This document shows positions 15,955 to 24,743 of a stretch of 64,000 bases of DNA, in pieces (within the stretch, counting starts at the first letter, position 1; each line of letters starts with the position of its first letter). The notes beneath the pieces were generated by a model that saw nothing but the letters and a program-made list of their open reading frames with translations, did not search any database and was not told the DNA's origin. This DNA comes from Massilia sp. IC2-477. GTDB taxonomy: Bacteria > Pseudomonadota > Gammaproteobacteria > Burkholderiales > Burkholderiaceae_D. A program made the translations under genes and the position numbers. The stretch is from positions 372,001-436,000 of the forward strand of contig NZ_JAJFEQ010000004.1 of NCBI RefSeq assembly GCF_020707265.1, read 5' to 3'.

Positions 15955-17040
15955 ATGCATCTTCCAGCACTCACGTCTCTCCGCTTCGTTGCTGCCATCA
16001 TGGTCGTGCTAAGTCATCTCACTTTTCTTGAAAAAAGCGGCAACGGCACGGTTAGTTGGATTCAAAGCAATATTTTTAAGGAAGGATACATTGGTGTCAC
16101 ATTCTTCTTTGTACTGTCGGGGTTCATCCTGGCACATTCCTACGATTGTCGGTTCAAGGCTAAAGCAATTACGAAATGGCAGTTCCTACGCGCAAGAATA
16201 GCCCGCATCGTGCCCTTGCACGTACTGACTTTTGTCGTTGGTATATGCATAATACTGCAAGTCAGTGATTCCATTTGGATCTCGCACTTTATTGCGGTCT
16301 CAACAGCAAACCTTACCTTGATCCACAGCTTCGTGCCGGATTTGCAGTGGTATTTTTCTGTCAACTCACCATCATGGAGCATCTCTGTTGAGATGTTCTT
16401 CTATATTCTATTCCCACTATTGATCACGCTTCGAACGCGGTATTTGCTGATCTTTGGGATAGGGATTGCCGCTTTGAAGTTTGGACTACTTATTTGGCCG
16501 CAAACTTCGACCCACTTCATCCAATACGTTTTCCCTCCATTGCGCTTGGCAGATTTCGTTCTAGGCATCGTGGCCTACAGGTTGAGCCAATGTTATCAAG
16601 CATATTTGAAAGCGCGGGTACGCGAACTTCAGACTGGAAGCGTCATTTTTCTAGTTCTCACTATTATAAGTAGCTACATGTTCTCTCAAGCTGTGCGATA
16701 CGATCTCTATTACGTGATCCCAATGTGCCTCATTGTCGTCGCGTTTTCGTTGCAAGTTAGCAGCCCTTGGAAATGGCTTGAAAACAAGCGATTTCTGCTC
16801 CTAGGCGAAGCTAGCTTTGCGCTTTATATGGTTCACTATCTGGTGATTTTGACTGGAGAGTATGTACGCAGTAGCCTTTTCGGCGAAGGCTCGTCAAGCT
16901 ATGCAGAGATTTCAGCTGTTACGTACGTAGTCGCGAGCATTGCAATTAGCATCATATTACATTCTTACTTTGAGCTCCCAGCAAAAAACGTAGTCTTACG
17001 TCTGTTAGCGGGTGTGAGGACTCGATCAGCTGCCATTTGA
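15955..17040 (+). CDS. acyltransferase 3 family membrane protein (OafA/YrhL type)
   Basis: This 361-residue polytopic membrane protein opens with LPALTSLRFVAAIMVVLSHL, the acyltransferase-3 start with its catalytic His, and continues with GYIGVTFFFVLSGFILA, FLRARIARIVPLHV and SWSISVEMFFYILFPLL. About ten hydrophobic helices can be counted. The family transfers acyl groups, often acetyl, to surface sugars such as O-antigen or exopolysaccharide. No sugar-synthesis genes are adjacent. The gene is markedly richer in A/T and uses different codons from its neighbours, which suggests horizontal acquisition. Confidence 0.9.
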   Translation: MHLPALTSLRFVAAIMVVLSHLTFLEKSGNGTVSWIQSNIFKEGYIGVTFFFVLSGFILAHSYDCRFKAKAITKWQFLRARIARIVPLHVLTFVVGICIILQVSDSIWISHFIAVSTANLTLIHSFVPDLQWYFSVNSPSWSISVEMFFYILFPLLITLRTRYLLIFGIGIAALKFGLLIWPQTSTHFIQYVFPPLRLADFVLGIVAYRLSQCYQAYLKARVRELQTGSVIFLVLTIISSYMFSQAVRYDLYYVIPMCLIVVAFSLQVSSPWKWLENKRFLLLGEASFALYMVHYLVILTGEYVRSSLFGEGSSSYAEISAVTYVVASIAISIILHSYFELPAKNVVLRLLAGVRTRSAAI

Positions 17041-17467
17041 CAGACACACATGCAATGTTATCTGTTTGCTTTTGGACCGCCTTATGTTGATGCAGCGTAC
17101 GCGCTGCCCCTGCCGAATATGCTTTTAGAGGCCATGGCACCCTCAACCGAAGCTAATGACGATAATCGATGCGTCTTTTGATCTCGCGACGGGGATTTCG
17201 CCAATCTGGTCAAGATCGATGTCCTCCGCTGTTCGAAGGTAGTCGAGCGCAAGATGGTGTGCGTTGCCACCCTAGAGCTTTGGTCAACAATTAGCTCCAA
17301 CTCTTGTGCAGTGTTTTTAACATGGACATTTTGTCCTAACGGGAGGCGAGTCCTTTTCAGTAGAATGCTTGGAGTGTGCAGCAACATCATGCATGCATGC
17401 ATGGCAGTTGCCGACGTTTTCCCCTCTCCCACCCGCATTCGCAACTCACCTGGAAGTACTCAGCATC
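17041..17467. other. AT-rich non-coding stretch with possible glycosyltransferase debris
   Basis: No intact gene fits this 427-bp gap. On the plus strand one frame reads LPNMLLEAMA near 17,110-17,140, which resembles the nucleotide-sugar-binding block of GT4 glycosyltransferases, then reaches a stop and continues open. A run of ATGC units (ATGCATGCATGCATG) lies around 17,388-17,402. The composition matches the acyltransferase gene before it. I read it as the decayed end of a transferred surface-sugar islet; this is a weak inference. Confidence 0.3.
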
Positions 17468-17707
17468 ATGGATTGGTTCCCCATCGTCTTCGGCACATTC
17501 AAGGTTGTCGCCCTCTCCATCGGCATGTTCTTCGCCGTCAAATGGCATTACGATCAAGGGCAGAAGAACACGGACAAGAAGATGGACAAGCGCGCGGTGC
17601 TGGTCGCAACCGGCAAGCTGACCGCCCTCTTCATGCTGGCGCTCCTGGCCCTGGGACTGCTTACCTTCTTCCTTGCCAGGCATCTCGGCCTGGACCTGGG
17701 CTTCTGA
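17468..17707 (+). CDS. small two-helix membrane protein, unknown
   Basis: This 79-residue protein has two hydrophobic segments (about 3-24 and 45-70) separated by a charged loop, KWHYDQGQKNTDKKMDKR. That topology suggests an inner-membrane protein with both ends on the same side. I do not recognise a family with a known function. The start at 17468 is preceded by GGAAG at suitable distance; a longer reading from 17369 would add a low-quality leader. GC-rich codon use resumes here. It stands alone, 150 bp before mutS. Confidence 0.65.
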   Translation: MDWFPIVFGTFKVVALSIGMFFAVKWHYDQGQKNTDKKMDKRAVLVATGKLTALFMLALLALGLLTFFLARHLGLDLGF

Positions 17708-17858
17708 TCGCAATCGTCCTCGCATCCGTGTAGTGTTTCGGCAGCAACGCAACGCCGGTCCGCCAAGATTGTCCGTTTTACAGCGTCCGCCCACCCGAAC
17801 GCGGTAAAATGACGAGCCCTGGCTCAGCACCCGCCTTGCCGTACCGAATCACTTAGAC

Positions 17859-20525
17859 ATGAACGCTCCCAACGAAATCAACGCTGCCGCCATCAAGACC
17901 GGCGCGACGGAAAAAGTCACACCCATGATGCAGCAGTACCTGCGCATCAAGGCCGATTACCCCACCATGCTGGTGTTCTACCGCATGGGCGATTTCTACG
18001 AGCTGTTCCACGACGACGCCCAGAAGGCGGCGCGCCTGCTGGGCATCACGCTGACCGCGCGCGGCACGGCGAACGGCCAGCCGATCCCGATGTGCGGCGT
18101 CCCCTTCCACTCGCTCGACGGCTACCTGGCCAAGCTGGTCAAGATCGGCGAATCCTGTGCGATCTGCGAGCAGATCGGCGACCCGGCGTTGAGCAAGGGC
18201 CCGGTCGAGCGCAAGGTGGTGCGCGTGGTCACGCCCGGCACCCTGACTGACAGCGACCTGCTGCCGGAAAAGGCCGAGCGCCCGCTGCTGGCGATGTGCA
18301 TGCTCTCCCAGCGCAAGACCGTCACCGTCGGCCTGGCCTGGCTGTCGCTCGCCAGCGGCGTGCTGCGCCTGATGGAATTCGCAGGCGAGCAGCGCACGGT
18401 CGAATCGCGCCTGGCGCATGAACTCGAACGCATCGCGCCGGCCGAGATCCTGCGCGCAGACTGCGCCGACCTGTTCGAATCCGAGCCGGTGGCGCACACC
18501 AACCGCGTGCCGGAATGGCACTTCGACGTGCTCAAGGGCCACGGCGCCCTGCTCGAGCAGCTGGGCGTGGCCACCCTCACCGGCTTCGGCGCGGACGGCA
18601 TGGGCGCGGCTTTTGGCGCGGCCGGTGCATTGCTGCGCTATGCGCAGTCGACCCAGGGCCGGTCCCTGGGACACGTGAAAAGCCTGGCCTGCGAAACGGA
18701 AAACGAATACATCGGCCTGGACGCCGCCACGCGCCGCAACCTGGAGCTGACCGAAACCATCCGCGGCCAGGAATCACCGACGCTGTTCTCGCTGCTCGAC
18801 GGCTGCCGCACCGCGATGGGTTCGCGCCTTCTGCGCCACTGGCTGCACCATGCGCGCCGCAACCAGCGCGTGGCCCGCTCGCGCCACGAGGCGATCGAAG
18901 CGCTGGCGCAGGCCGACGCGATCCACGGCTTGTCCAGCACGCTGGCTAACGTGCCCGACATCGAACGCATCACCACCCGCATCGCCCTGCTGACGGCACG
19001 ACCGCGCGACCTGTCCTGCCTGCGCGACGGCCTCAAGACCTTGCCGGCCCTGCGCGAGGCGGTGGCGCGCTGCTTCATCCCGGGCGACACCTGCCTGCTG
19101 CGCGAGATCCACGACCTGCTCGCGCCACCCGATGACTGCCTCGACCTGCTGTCGCGCGCGATCGCGGAAGAACCGAGCGTAATGGTACGCGACGGCGGCG
19201 TGTTTGCGCGTGGCTTCGACGCCGAGCTCGATGAACTGCGCGCGCTGTCCGAGAACGCCGGCCAGTTCCTGGTCGACCTTGAAACGCGCGAGCGCGCCCG
19301 CACGGGCATTGCTAACCTGCGCGTCGAGTACAACCGCGTGCACGGTTTCTACATCGAGGTCACCAACGGCCAGGCCGACAAGGTGCCGCTCGACTACCAG
19401 CGCCGCCAGACCCTCAAGAACTGCGAGCGCTACATCACGCCGGAACTGAAGGCTTTCGAAGACAAGGCCCTTTCGGCCCAGGACCGCGCGCTGGCGCGCG
19501 AGAAGATGCTGTACGACGTTCTGCTCGCCGACCTTGCGCCCTTCATCGTCAGGCTGCAGGAAGTCGCCGGCGGCCTGGCGCAGCTCGACACCCTGGTCGC
19601 GCTCACCTCGCACGCGGTGCGCAACAACTGGTGCGCGCCGCAACTGGTGGACGAGCCCTGCCTGCACATCGTCGAAGGCCGCCACCCGGTGGTGGAAAAC
19701 CAGATCGAGCGCTTCATCGCCAACGACTGCGCCCTGGCGGACGAGCGCCGCATGCTGCTCATCACCGGCCCGAACATGGGCGGTAAATCGACCTTCATGC
19801 GCCAGGTGGCCTTGATCACCCTGCTCGCCTACGTCGGCAGCTACGTGCCAGCGACGCGTGCAACCATTGGCCCGATCGACCGCATCTTTACCCGTATCGG
19901 CGCCAGCGACGACCTGGCCAACGGCCGCTCGACTTTCATGGTCGAGATGACCGAGTCGGCGGCGATCCTGAACGGCGCCACCGAGAAGTCGCTGGTGCTG
20001 ATGGACGAAGTGGGCCGCGGCACCTCGACCTTCGACGGCCTGGCGCTGGCCTGGGCCATCGCGCGCCACCTGATCGAGACCAGCCGCAGCTTCACGCTGT
20101 TCGCGACCCACTATTTCGAGCTGACCCAGCTGCCCGAGACCCACGCGAGCGCGGTCAACGTGCACCTGTCCGCGGTCGAGCACAAGGACAGCATCGTGTT
20201 CCTGCACGCGGTGCAGGATGGCCCGGCCTCGCAGAGCTACGGCCTGCAGGTGGCGCAGCTGGCTGGCGTGCCGCCCGCCGTGATCCGCGCCGCGCGCAAG
20301 CACCTGGCGCGCCTCGAATCGCAGGCGCTCGACACGACGCCGCAACTGGACCTGTTCGCCGCGCCCTGCGACGAGCCTGAGGAAGCGCCGGCCGGCGTCG
20401 ATGCGGCGGCAGGCGATGGTCGCGACAATGAACTGTCGAAAGCCCTGGCGGCAATCGATCCCGACGCCTTGACGCCGCGCGAGGCGCTCGAACGCCTCTA
20501 CGAGCTGAAGAGGCTCGCGGCCTGA
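17859..20525 (+). CDS. mutS: DNA mismatch repair protein MutS
   Basis: This 888-residue mismatch-recognition ATPase starts with the mismatch-binding domain: [20 protein letters not shown], then [11 protein letters not shown], which holds the Phe-x-Glu wedge. Connector, lever and clamp domains follow. The ATPase domain has [12 protein letters not shown] (Walker A, 637-645), [28 protein letters not shown] (Walker B) and ATHYFELT. The C-terminal helix-turn-helix/tetramer region is present. It acts with MutL in post-replicative repair. Its TGA overlaps the ATG of the next gene by one base. Confidence 0.98.
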   Translation: MNAPNEINAAAIKTGATEKVTPMMQQYLRIKADYPTMLVFYRMGDFYELFHDDAQKAARLLGITLTARGTANGQPIPMCGVPFHSLDGYLAKLVKIGESCAICEQIGDPALSKGPVERKVVRVVTPGTLTDSDLLPEKAERPLLAMCMLSQRKTVTVGLAWLSLASGVLRLMEFAGEQRTVESRLAHELERIAPAEILRADCADLFESEPVAHTNRVPEWHFDVLKGHGALLEQLGVATLTGFGADGMGAAFGAAGALLRYAQSTQGRSLGHVKSLACETENEYIGLDAATRRNLELTETIRGQESPTLFSLLDGCRTAMGSRLLRHWLHHARRNQRVARSRHEAIEALAQADAIHGLSSTLANVPDIERITTRIALLTARPRDLSCLRDGLKTLPALREAVARCFIPGDTCLLREIHDLLAPPDDCLDLLSRAIAEEPSVMVRDGGVFARGFDAELDELRALSENAGQFLVDLETRERARTGIANLRVEYNRVHGFYIEVTNGQADKVPLDYQRRQTLKNCERYITPELKAFEDKALSAQDRALAREKMLYDVLLADLAPFIVRLQEVAGGLAQLDTLVALTSHAVRNNWCAPQLVDEPCLHIVEGRHPVVENQIERFIANDCALADERRMLLITGPNMGGKSTFMRQVALITLLAYVGSYVPATRATIGPIDRIFTRIGASDDLANGRSTFMVEMTESAAILNGATEKSLVLMDEVGRGTSTFDGLALAWAIARHLIETSRSFTLFATHYFELTQLPETHASAVNVHLSAVEHKDSIVFLHAVQDGPASQSYGLQVAQLAGVPPAVIRAARKHLARLESQALDTTPQLDLFAAPCDEPEEAPAGVDAAAGDGRDNELSKALAAIDPDALTPREALERLYELKRLAA

Positions 20526-21496
20526 TGCCGGCGCGCCGCCCCTTCCTCGTCGCCAGCCTGCTCGCGGCAGCCGTGCTTGCGGCGCCGGGCGCCGCGCGCG
20601 ACAGGAAGAAGGCGGCGGAAGTCGTCAAGGATCCGGACGCACACCATTTCGCCGTCGTGGGCCACCGCGCGCTCGAGGGCGGCGAAGCGGCGCTGAAGGA
20701 AGTGCTCGCTGAGGCGAAGGACGAGGACCTCGCCTTCCTCGTCGTCACCGGCATCAAGGGCGAACAGGAAGCCTGCGGCGACCGCGTCTACCAGAAACGG
20801 CGCGACCTGTTCGACAAGGCGGCACGCCCCGTCATCCTGTCCCTCAGCGGCAGCGACTGGACCGGCTGCCGCAACTCGGCCGGCCGCACCAATGCCATCG
20901 AACGCCTGAACCGGTTGCGTGAGCTGTTCTACGGCGAACCGGAGTCGCTCGGCAAGGACAAGCTGCCCGTCACACGCCTGTCGAGCAGCCCGCGTTTTCG
21001 CAGCTATGCCGAGAATGCGCACTGGCAGGTGGGCAAGGTCATGTACGCCACCATTAACCTGCCGGCCGCGAACAACCACTACCTGCCGGCGGCGGGACGC
21101 AACAGCGAATACGAAGACCGGGCAGTGGCCAACCGTTTCTGGCTGAACCGCCTGTTCGCGATCGCGAAGCAGGACAAGGTGGACGCAGTGGTGCTGTTCG
21201 CCGAAGGGAATATGCAGCCGCTGCTGCAGCCCGCCAACGGCCTGCGCGCCCTGCTGCAGCGTACGCCGACCGGGCACGACGGGTTCGCCGACACGCGGCG
21301 CCAGGTGCAGATGCAGGCGGCCAAGTTCAGGGGGCGGGTGCTGGTGGTGGACAGCGCCGGGCTGCCGAAGGATACGCGACCGGGGATCGAGTGGCGCGGG
21401 AATCTGGGTCACTTGTCCGTCGGGGCGCACGCGGTGGAGCTGCGGGTGGCGGGCAAGGGGGAGAATGTGTTCAGCCTTGGGGACGTAATGCGCTGA
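20525..21496 (+). CDS. secreted protein, metallophosphoesterase-like, coupled to mutS
   Basis: This 323-residue protein has an N-terminal signal sequence (FLVASLLAAAVLAAPGAA). Segments such as FAVVGHRAL, LAFLVVTGIKGEQE and YATINLPAANNHY-PAAGRNSEYEDRAVANRFWL recall bacterial calcineurin-like phosphoesterase relatives, in which an N-N-G segment and an E-x-ARN-AN-WL stretch occur. The canonical metal motifs are not clear, so enzymatic activity is uncertain. ATG and mutS TGA overlap (TGATG), so it is expressed with mutS although it appears to be exported. It ends just before a repeat pair. Confidence 0.65.
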   Translation: MPARRPFLVASLLAAAVLAAPGAARDRKKAAEVVKDPDAHHFAVVGHRALEGGEAALKEVLAEAKDEDLAFLVVTGIKGEQEACGDRVYQKRRDLFDKAARPVILSLSGSDWTGCRNSAGRTNAIERLNRLRELFYGEPESLGKDKLPVTRLSSSPRFRSYAENAHWQVGKVMYATINLPAANNHYLPAAGRNSEYEDRAVANRFWLNRLFAIAKQDKVDAVVLFAEGNMQPLLQPANGLRALLQRTPTGHDGFADTRRQVQMQAAKFRGRVLVVDSAGLPKDTRPGIEWRGNLGHLSVGAHAVELRVAGKGENVFSLGDVMR

Positions 21497-21529
21497 GCGC
21501 GTTACGTGAGTGGCTGATCATGCAAATTT

Positions 21530-21637
21530 GATCCCGGCCTTCGCCGGGATGACGGTCTATAGGGTAACGGGCGAATATACGCTAGCGCGCTTCTAGCGTT
21601 AGCCCAAGCACGTCGTTCCGGCGAAGGCCGGAACCCA
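21530..21637. repeat. REP-like inverted repeat pair (CCCGGCCTTCGCCGGGAT)
   Basis: Two copies of a short palindromic unit face each other: GATCCCGGCCTTCGCCGGGATGACG (here 21530-21554) and its inverse with CGTCGTTCCGGCGAAGGCCGG at 21611-21631. Each can fold as a GC stem with a TTCG or CGAA loop. The pair lies between the convergent ends of the mutS-linked gene and slyD. A second pair occurs at 24,547-24,661. It may serve as a bidirectional transcription barrier. Confidence 0.75.
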
Positions 21638-21690
21638 AGTTTGGTCCGCAGCCCGCAGCGCATCAGAGCGCCGCAGGCGCGAACGACAAA

Positions 21691-22224
21691 TTACAGCGGC
21701 TGACTACGGAAGTGATCACCCTCTTCGCTGTCATCCATCTCGCCATGGTGGTGGCCATGCGCGCCATGCACGTGGCCGTGGGCGATTTCTTCAGCGGTGG
21801 CTTCGCGCACGTCGATCACCGACAGGTCGAAACGCAGCGCCATGCCGGCCAGCGGGTGGTTGCCGTCCAGGACGACCTTGTCGTCCGCGATGTCGGTGAC
21901 GGTGAAGATGGTCGGTTCGTCGTCCACGCCTTCAGCCACGCCTTCGAACTGCATGCCGACTTCGAGCGGCTCCGGCAGGCGTTTGCGGTCTTCGACCTTG
22001 ACCAGTTCCGGATCGTAGTCGCCGAAGGCATCTTCCGGCTCGACCTGGATGGTCGACGAGTAGCCGGCTTCCTTGCCGTCGAGTTCTTCTTCGATCTTCG
22101 GCAGGGTGTTTTCGTAGCCGCCGTGCAGGTAGACCATCGGCTGGGAGCCCTCTTCGATGAGGTTGTTCTGGGCGTCCGACAGTTTATAGTTGACCGACAC
22201 GACCGTATTCTTGGCAATCTTCAT
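21691..22224 (-). CDS. slyD: FKBP-type peptidyl-prolyl isomerase, SlyD family
   Basis: This 177-residue protein has the SlyD layout. The split FKBP domain runs from VVSVNYKLSDAQNNLIEEG to VYLHGGYENTLPKIEEELDGKEAG, with the insert-in-flap chaperone domain (SSTIQVEPEDAFGDYDPELV) and DGNHPLAGMALRF following. The His-rich tail HGHVHGAHGHHHGE should bind Ni or other divalent metals. It catalyses proline isomerisation, acts as a folding helper, and in relatives delivers nickel to hydrogenase. It is divergent from roxA, with a 78-bp shared promoter gap. Confidence 0.94.
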   Translation of the reverse strand: MKIAKNTVVSVNYKLSDAQNNLIEEGSQPMVYLHGGYENTLPKIEEELDGKEAGYSSTIQVEPEDAFGDYDPELVKVEDRKRLPEPLEVGMQFEGVAEGVDDEPTIFTVTDIADDKVVLDGNHPLAGMALRFDLSVIDVREATAEEIAHGHVHGAHGHHHGEMDDSEEGDHFRSQPL

Positions 22225-22302
22225 CGCACATCCTTTCGTAGTAAGCTGCGGATTATACCCCCCGCCCGTCTATAACACTTGTCTCGCTGGTTATAATGGC
22301 GC

Positions 22303-23424
22303 ATGAAAAAATTACAGCTTCTCGGGAACATTACTCCCGCCCAATTCCTGCGCGATTACTGGCATAAGAAACCACTGCTGATCCGCCAGGCCATTCCCGG
22401 CTTCAAGCCCCTGCTCACATTCTCGAAGCTGGCCGAGCTCGCCAAGCAGAACTACGTCGAATCGCGCCTGGTCACCCTGCGCGACGGCCAGTGGGACATG
22501 CAGCACGGTCCGCTTACCGAATTGCCGGCGCGCAGCGAGCGCGAATGGACCATGCTGGTCCAGGGCGTCAACCTGTACGACGAGCGCGCCGACGAGCTGC
22601 TGCGCCAGTTCCGCTTTGTGCCCGACGCACGCCTCGACGACCTGATGGTAAGCGTGGCCGGCGACGGCGGCGGTGTCGGCCCCCACTTCGACTCGTACGA
22701 CGTGTTCCTGCTGCAGGCCCAGGGCAAGCGCCGCTGGAAGATCAGCGCCCAGCAGGACCTGAGCCTGGTCGAAGGCCTGCCGCTCAAGATCCTCGCCAAC
22801 TTCGAGCCGGAAGAAGAATTCGTGCTTGAGCCGGGCGACATGCTCTACCTGCCGCCGCACTACGCCCACGACGGCGTCGCCGAAGGCGAATGCATGACCT
22901 ATTCGATCGGTTTCCGCTCGCCGTCCTACCAGGAGCTGGGCGAAGCCTTCTTGCAGTTCATGGCCGATTCGATCGACCTGCCCGGCCGCTACGCCGACCC
23001 CGAACTGCAGCTGCCGAAGAACCCGGCCGAGATCCCGCGCGAGATGCTCAGCACCATCACGGAAGAGCTCAACAAGGTGCGCTGGGACGAAGAAGACGTC
23101 AGCATCTTCCTGGGCGAATACCTGTCCGAGCCGAAGCACAACGTGTTCTTCACCGGCCCGGCCAAGCCGCTGACCGTGGGCCGCTTCATGGAGACGGCCG
23201 GCAAAAAGGGCCTGAAGCTGTCGAGCAAGACCCTGATGCTCTACCGCGGCAAGAATGTCTTCATCAATGGCGAATCCTTCGCCGTGGGCCGCGCCGACAA
23301 GGCGGTTCTGGACGTGCTGGCCAACGAACGACGCCTGGACGGCGCCCTCCTGGCGAGCGCCACCGACGATGTGCTGGAAGCGCTGTACACCTGGTACCAG
23401 GACGGCTGGGTCGAACTGGGCTGA
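22303..23424 (+). CDS. roxA: ribosomal oxygenase (YcfD/RoxA-type cupin, 50S L16 arginine hydroxylase)
   Basis: This 373-residue JmjC-type Fe(II)/2-oxoglutarate oxygenase opens with the family hallmark NITPAQFLRDYWHKKPLLIRQA. The iron ligands are in GPHFDSYDVF (HxD, His about 128, Asp about 130) and in LPPHYAHDGV (His near 190). FLLQAQGKRRWKI gives the 2-oxoglutarate region. E. coli YcfD hydroxylates an arginine of ribosomal protein L16. The winged-helix C-terminus (TLMLYRGKNVFINGE onward) also fits. It is followed 12 bp later by the DUF7931-like gene, likely the same operon. Confidence 0.93.
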   Translation: MKKLQLLGNITPAQFLRDYWHKKPLLIRQAIPGFKPLLTFSKLAELAKQNYVESRLVTLRDGQWDMQHGPLTELPARSEREWTMLVQGVNLYDERADELLRQFRFVPDARLDDLMVSVAGDGGGVGPHFDSYDVFLLQAQGKRRWKISAQQDLSLVEGLPLKILANFEPEEEFVLEPGDMLYLPPHYAHDGVAEGECMTYSIGFRSPSYQELGEAFLQFMADSIDLPGRYADPELQLPKNPAEIPREMLSTITEELNKVRWDEEDVSIFLGEYLSEPKHNVFFTGPAKPLTVGRFMETAGKKGLKLSSKTLMLYRGKNVFINGESFAVGRADKAVLDVLANERRLDGALLASATDDVLEALYTWYQDGWVELG

Positions 23425-23436
23425 CGGGAAAAGACC

Positions 23437-23916
23437 ATGCAGGAACAGAACACGACGCGTTTCGATACCCGGGCGGAATTCGAAGCGCAGTTCCGCGCCT
23501 GCCTGGCCGCCGCCCGCACCCGCCTCGACCTGTTCGATCCCGACTTCGCGGTCTTCCCGTTGGGCTCGATCGAGGTCGATGCAGCGCTACGCGATTTCCT
23601 GAAGCGCGGCGGCGTGCTGCGCCTGGCGATGCATACGAGCGCCTACATCGAACGCCACTACCCGCGCTTTATCCGCCTGCTGCGCGACTACAGCCACCTG
23701 ATTGAATGCCGCGCCACGCCCAAGACCCTGAAACAGCTGACGGATTCGTTCTGCATCGTCGACGAGGTCCACGTCCTGCGGCGTTTCCACAGTGAGCACA
23801 TGCGCGGGGAAGCGGCATTTGGCTCGCCTGGCGCCGTCGACCTCCCGCGCCACCGCTTCGACGCAATTTGGGAAGAGTCAAAAGCTGCTCTTCAGTCAAC
23901 CAGAACCGGCTTGTGA
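23437..23916 (+). CDS. DUF7931-type protein, PLD-like fold
   Basis: This 159-residue protein has DTRAEFEAQFRACLAAARTRLDLFDPDF near the start and CIVDEVHVLRRFHSEHMRGEA later. I associate the pattern with DUF7931, often found beside or fused to GNAT acetyltransferases in betaproteobacteria. The D-x-D and late RRFHSEHMRG resemble a phospholipase-D-like scaffold without two full HKD motifs. GGGAAAAG precedes the ATG. It follows roxA by 12 bp. Its function is unknown. Confidence 0.72.
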   Translation: MQEQNTTRFDTRAEFEAQFRACLAAARTRLDLFDPDFAVFPLGSIEVDAALRDFLKRGGVLRLAMHTSAYIERHYPRFIRLLRDYSHLIECRATPKTLKQLTDSFCIVDEVHVLRRFHSEHMRGEAAFGSPGAVDLPRHRFDAIWEESKAALQSTRTGL

Positions 23917-24023
23917 ACGTTATAAGCAGGCCGAGCCTTGCGAGCCGTACTAGTGGTTGCATCTTGTAACAATATGAAGCTTATACGATCGCAAATTACT
24001 TTCGCCAGAGCATGAGTTTGCTA

Positions 24024-24050
24024 TTGCGATTCAGTAAATTTGGCTATAAT
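24024..24050 (+). promoter_or_regulatory. sigma-70-type promoter for the Ala-rich lipoprotein gene
   Basis: A perfect -10 box TATAAT (24045-24050) is preceded 15 bp upstream by TTGCGA (24024-24029). The spacer is short by two bases, but the match is far better than elsewhere in this GC-rich window. It would give a leader of about 130 nt containing the 20-bp palindrome at 24123-24142. Confidence 0.55.
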
Positions 24051-24122
24051 ATCAGGTCAGGAAGGTTCCGTTGCCTATCTGGCAGTATTGCTTTCTTTGA
24101 AAGCACGAGAATTCCTCTGAGC

Positions 24123-24142
24123 AATAATTACCGGTAATTATT
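24123..24142. promoter_or_regulatory. 20-bp perfect palindrome upstream of lipoprotein gene
   Basis: AATAATTACCGGTAATTATT is its own reverse complement over 20 bases and ends 43 bp before the ATG at 24186. It could be an operator for a dimeric repressor or an RNA hairpin in the leader. No regulator gene next to it suggests itself. Confidence 0.6.
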
Positions 24143-24185
24143 ATTCAAACAAGCAGTATTTACTTTTGAAATATTAAGGAAAATC

Positions 24186-24464
24186 ATGAAAAAATCCCTG
24201 CTGATCGTTTCCCTGATGGCTGTTGCTCTGGCTGCTTGCAGCAAGAAAGAAGAAGCTGCTCCTGCTGCTCCGGCTGCTGTCGAAGCACCGGCTGCAACCA
24301 CCGACGCTGCTGCAACCACCACCCCGGCCGCTACCGACGCAACCGTCGCTGCTCCGGCTGACGCTGCTGCTGCCGCTTCGGCTGCTGCTTCGACCGCTGC
24401 TGACGCTGCTGCTGCTGCTTCGACCGCTGCTTCGCAAGCTGCTGACGCTGCTGCAACCAAGTAA
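24186..24464 (+). CDS. small alanine-rich lipoprotein
   Basis: This 92-residue protein begins MKKSLLIVSLMAVALAAC, a lipoprotein signal with Cys18 as acylation site, followed by SKKEEAAP. The mature part is almost only Ala with some Thr, Ser, Asp, Glu and Pro, so it is probably extended or helical. Codons are dominated by GCT and ACC, unlike the GCG/GCC use of its neighbours, which is typical of very highly expressed genes. AAGGA precedes the ATG, and a strong terminator follows. Similar Ala-rich lipoproteins are common in Oxalobacteraceae; the function is unknown. Confidence 0.8.
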   Translation: MKKSLLIVSLMAVALAACSKKEEAAPAAPAAVEAPAATTDAAATTTPAATDATVAAPADAAAAASAAASTAADAAAAASTAASQAADAAATK

Positions 24465-24483
24465 TCAGCGCGATCTGATTCAG

Positions 24484-24509
24484 AACCGGCCTGCGGGCCG
24501 GTTTTTTTT
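24484..24509 (+). terminator. rho-independent terminator after lipoprotein gene
   Basis: AACCGGCC-TGCG-GGCCGGTT forms an 8-bp stem with a tetraloop and runs into eight T residues (24502-24509), 20 bp after the stop codon. This is a textbook intrinsic terminator. Confidence 0.92.
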
Positions 24510-24546
24510 CGTCCTTAAGTTTTATGTTCTTGGCGGCGATACGAAC

Positions 24547-24661
24547 TTGGATCCCGGCCTTCGCCGGGATGACGTGCTAAGAATATGGTTTGTATTTGCA
24601 CCACCACTGCTCGAACCGTCCTTCCGGCGAAGGCCGAAGTGATGCCACTGGCATCACTTCG
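24547..24661. repeat. second REP-like inverted pair, with an added CCACTGG palindrome
   Basis: The left unit, TTGGATCCCGGCCTTCGCCG at 24547-24566 and onward, matches that at 21530. The right unit (CGTCCTTCCGGCGAAGGCCG, 24617-24636) is inverted and breaks off. It is followed by a 27-nt perfect palindrome, 24635-24661, with 13-bp arms around a single central C in CCACTGG. The block lies between two terminators of convergent genes. Confidence 0.75.
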
Positions 24662-24690
24662 CCCAATTCCCATCCAAACCAGCAGCGCAT

Positions 24691-24716
24691 AAAAAAACCG
24701 GCCATCAGGCCGGTTT
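24691..24716 (-). terminator. rho-independent terminator of the dapA-bamC operon
   Basis: Read on the minus strand, AAACCGGCC-TGAT-GGCCGGTTT forms a 9-bp stem and continues into a run of T (complement of 24691-24697). It starts 27 bp after the bamC stop codon. Confidence 0.9.
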
Positions 24717-24743
24717 CTCATCAAGCGCCGAAACGCCCGCGTA

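Noticed and set aside
17388..17402. Tandem ATGC repeat
   Set aside because: It is only about four units long and lies in non-coding DNA. It may be a chance simple repeat.
17082..17444. A 120-residue minus-strand frame in the AT-rich gap
   Set aside because: It has no ribosome site, no recognisable motif and spans the ATGC repeat. The opposite strand shows a better, though weak, relic signal.
24223..24642. Leu-rich frame overlapping the Ala-rich lipoprotein
   Set aside because: It arises because GCT repeats read as CTG and TGC in other frames. It continues through the terminator and repeat, so it is not a gene.
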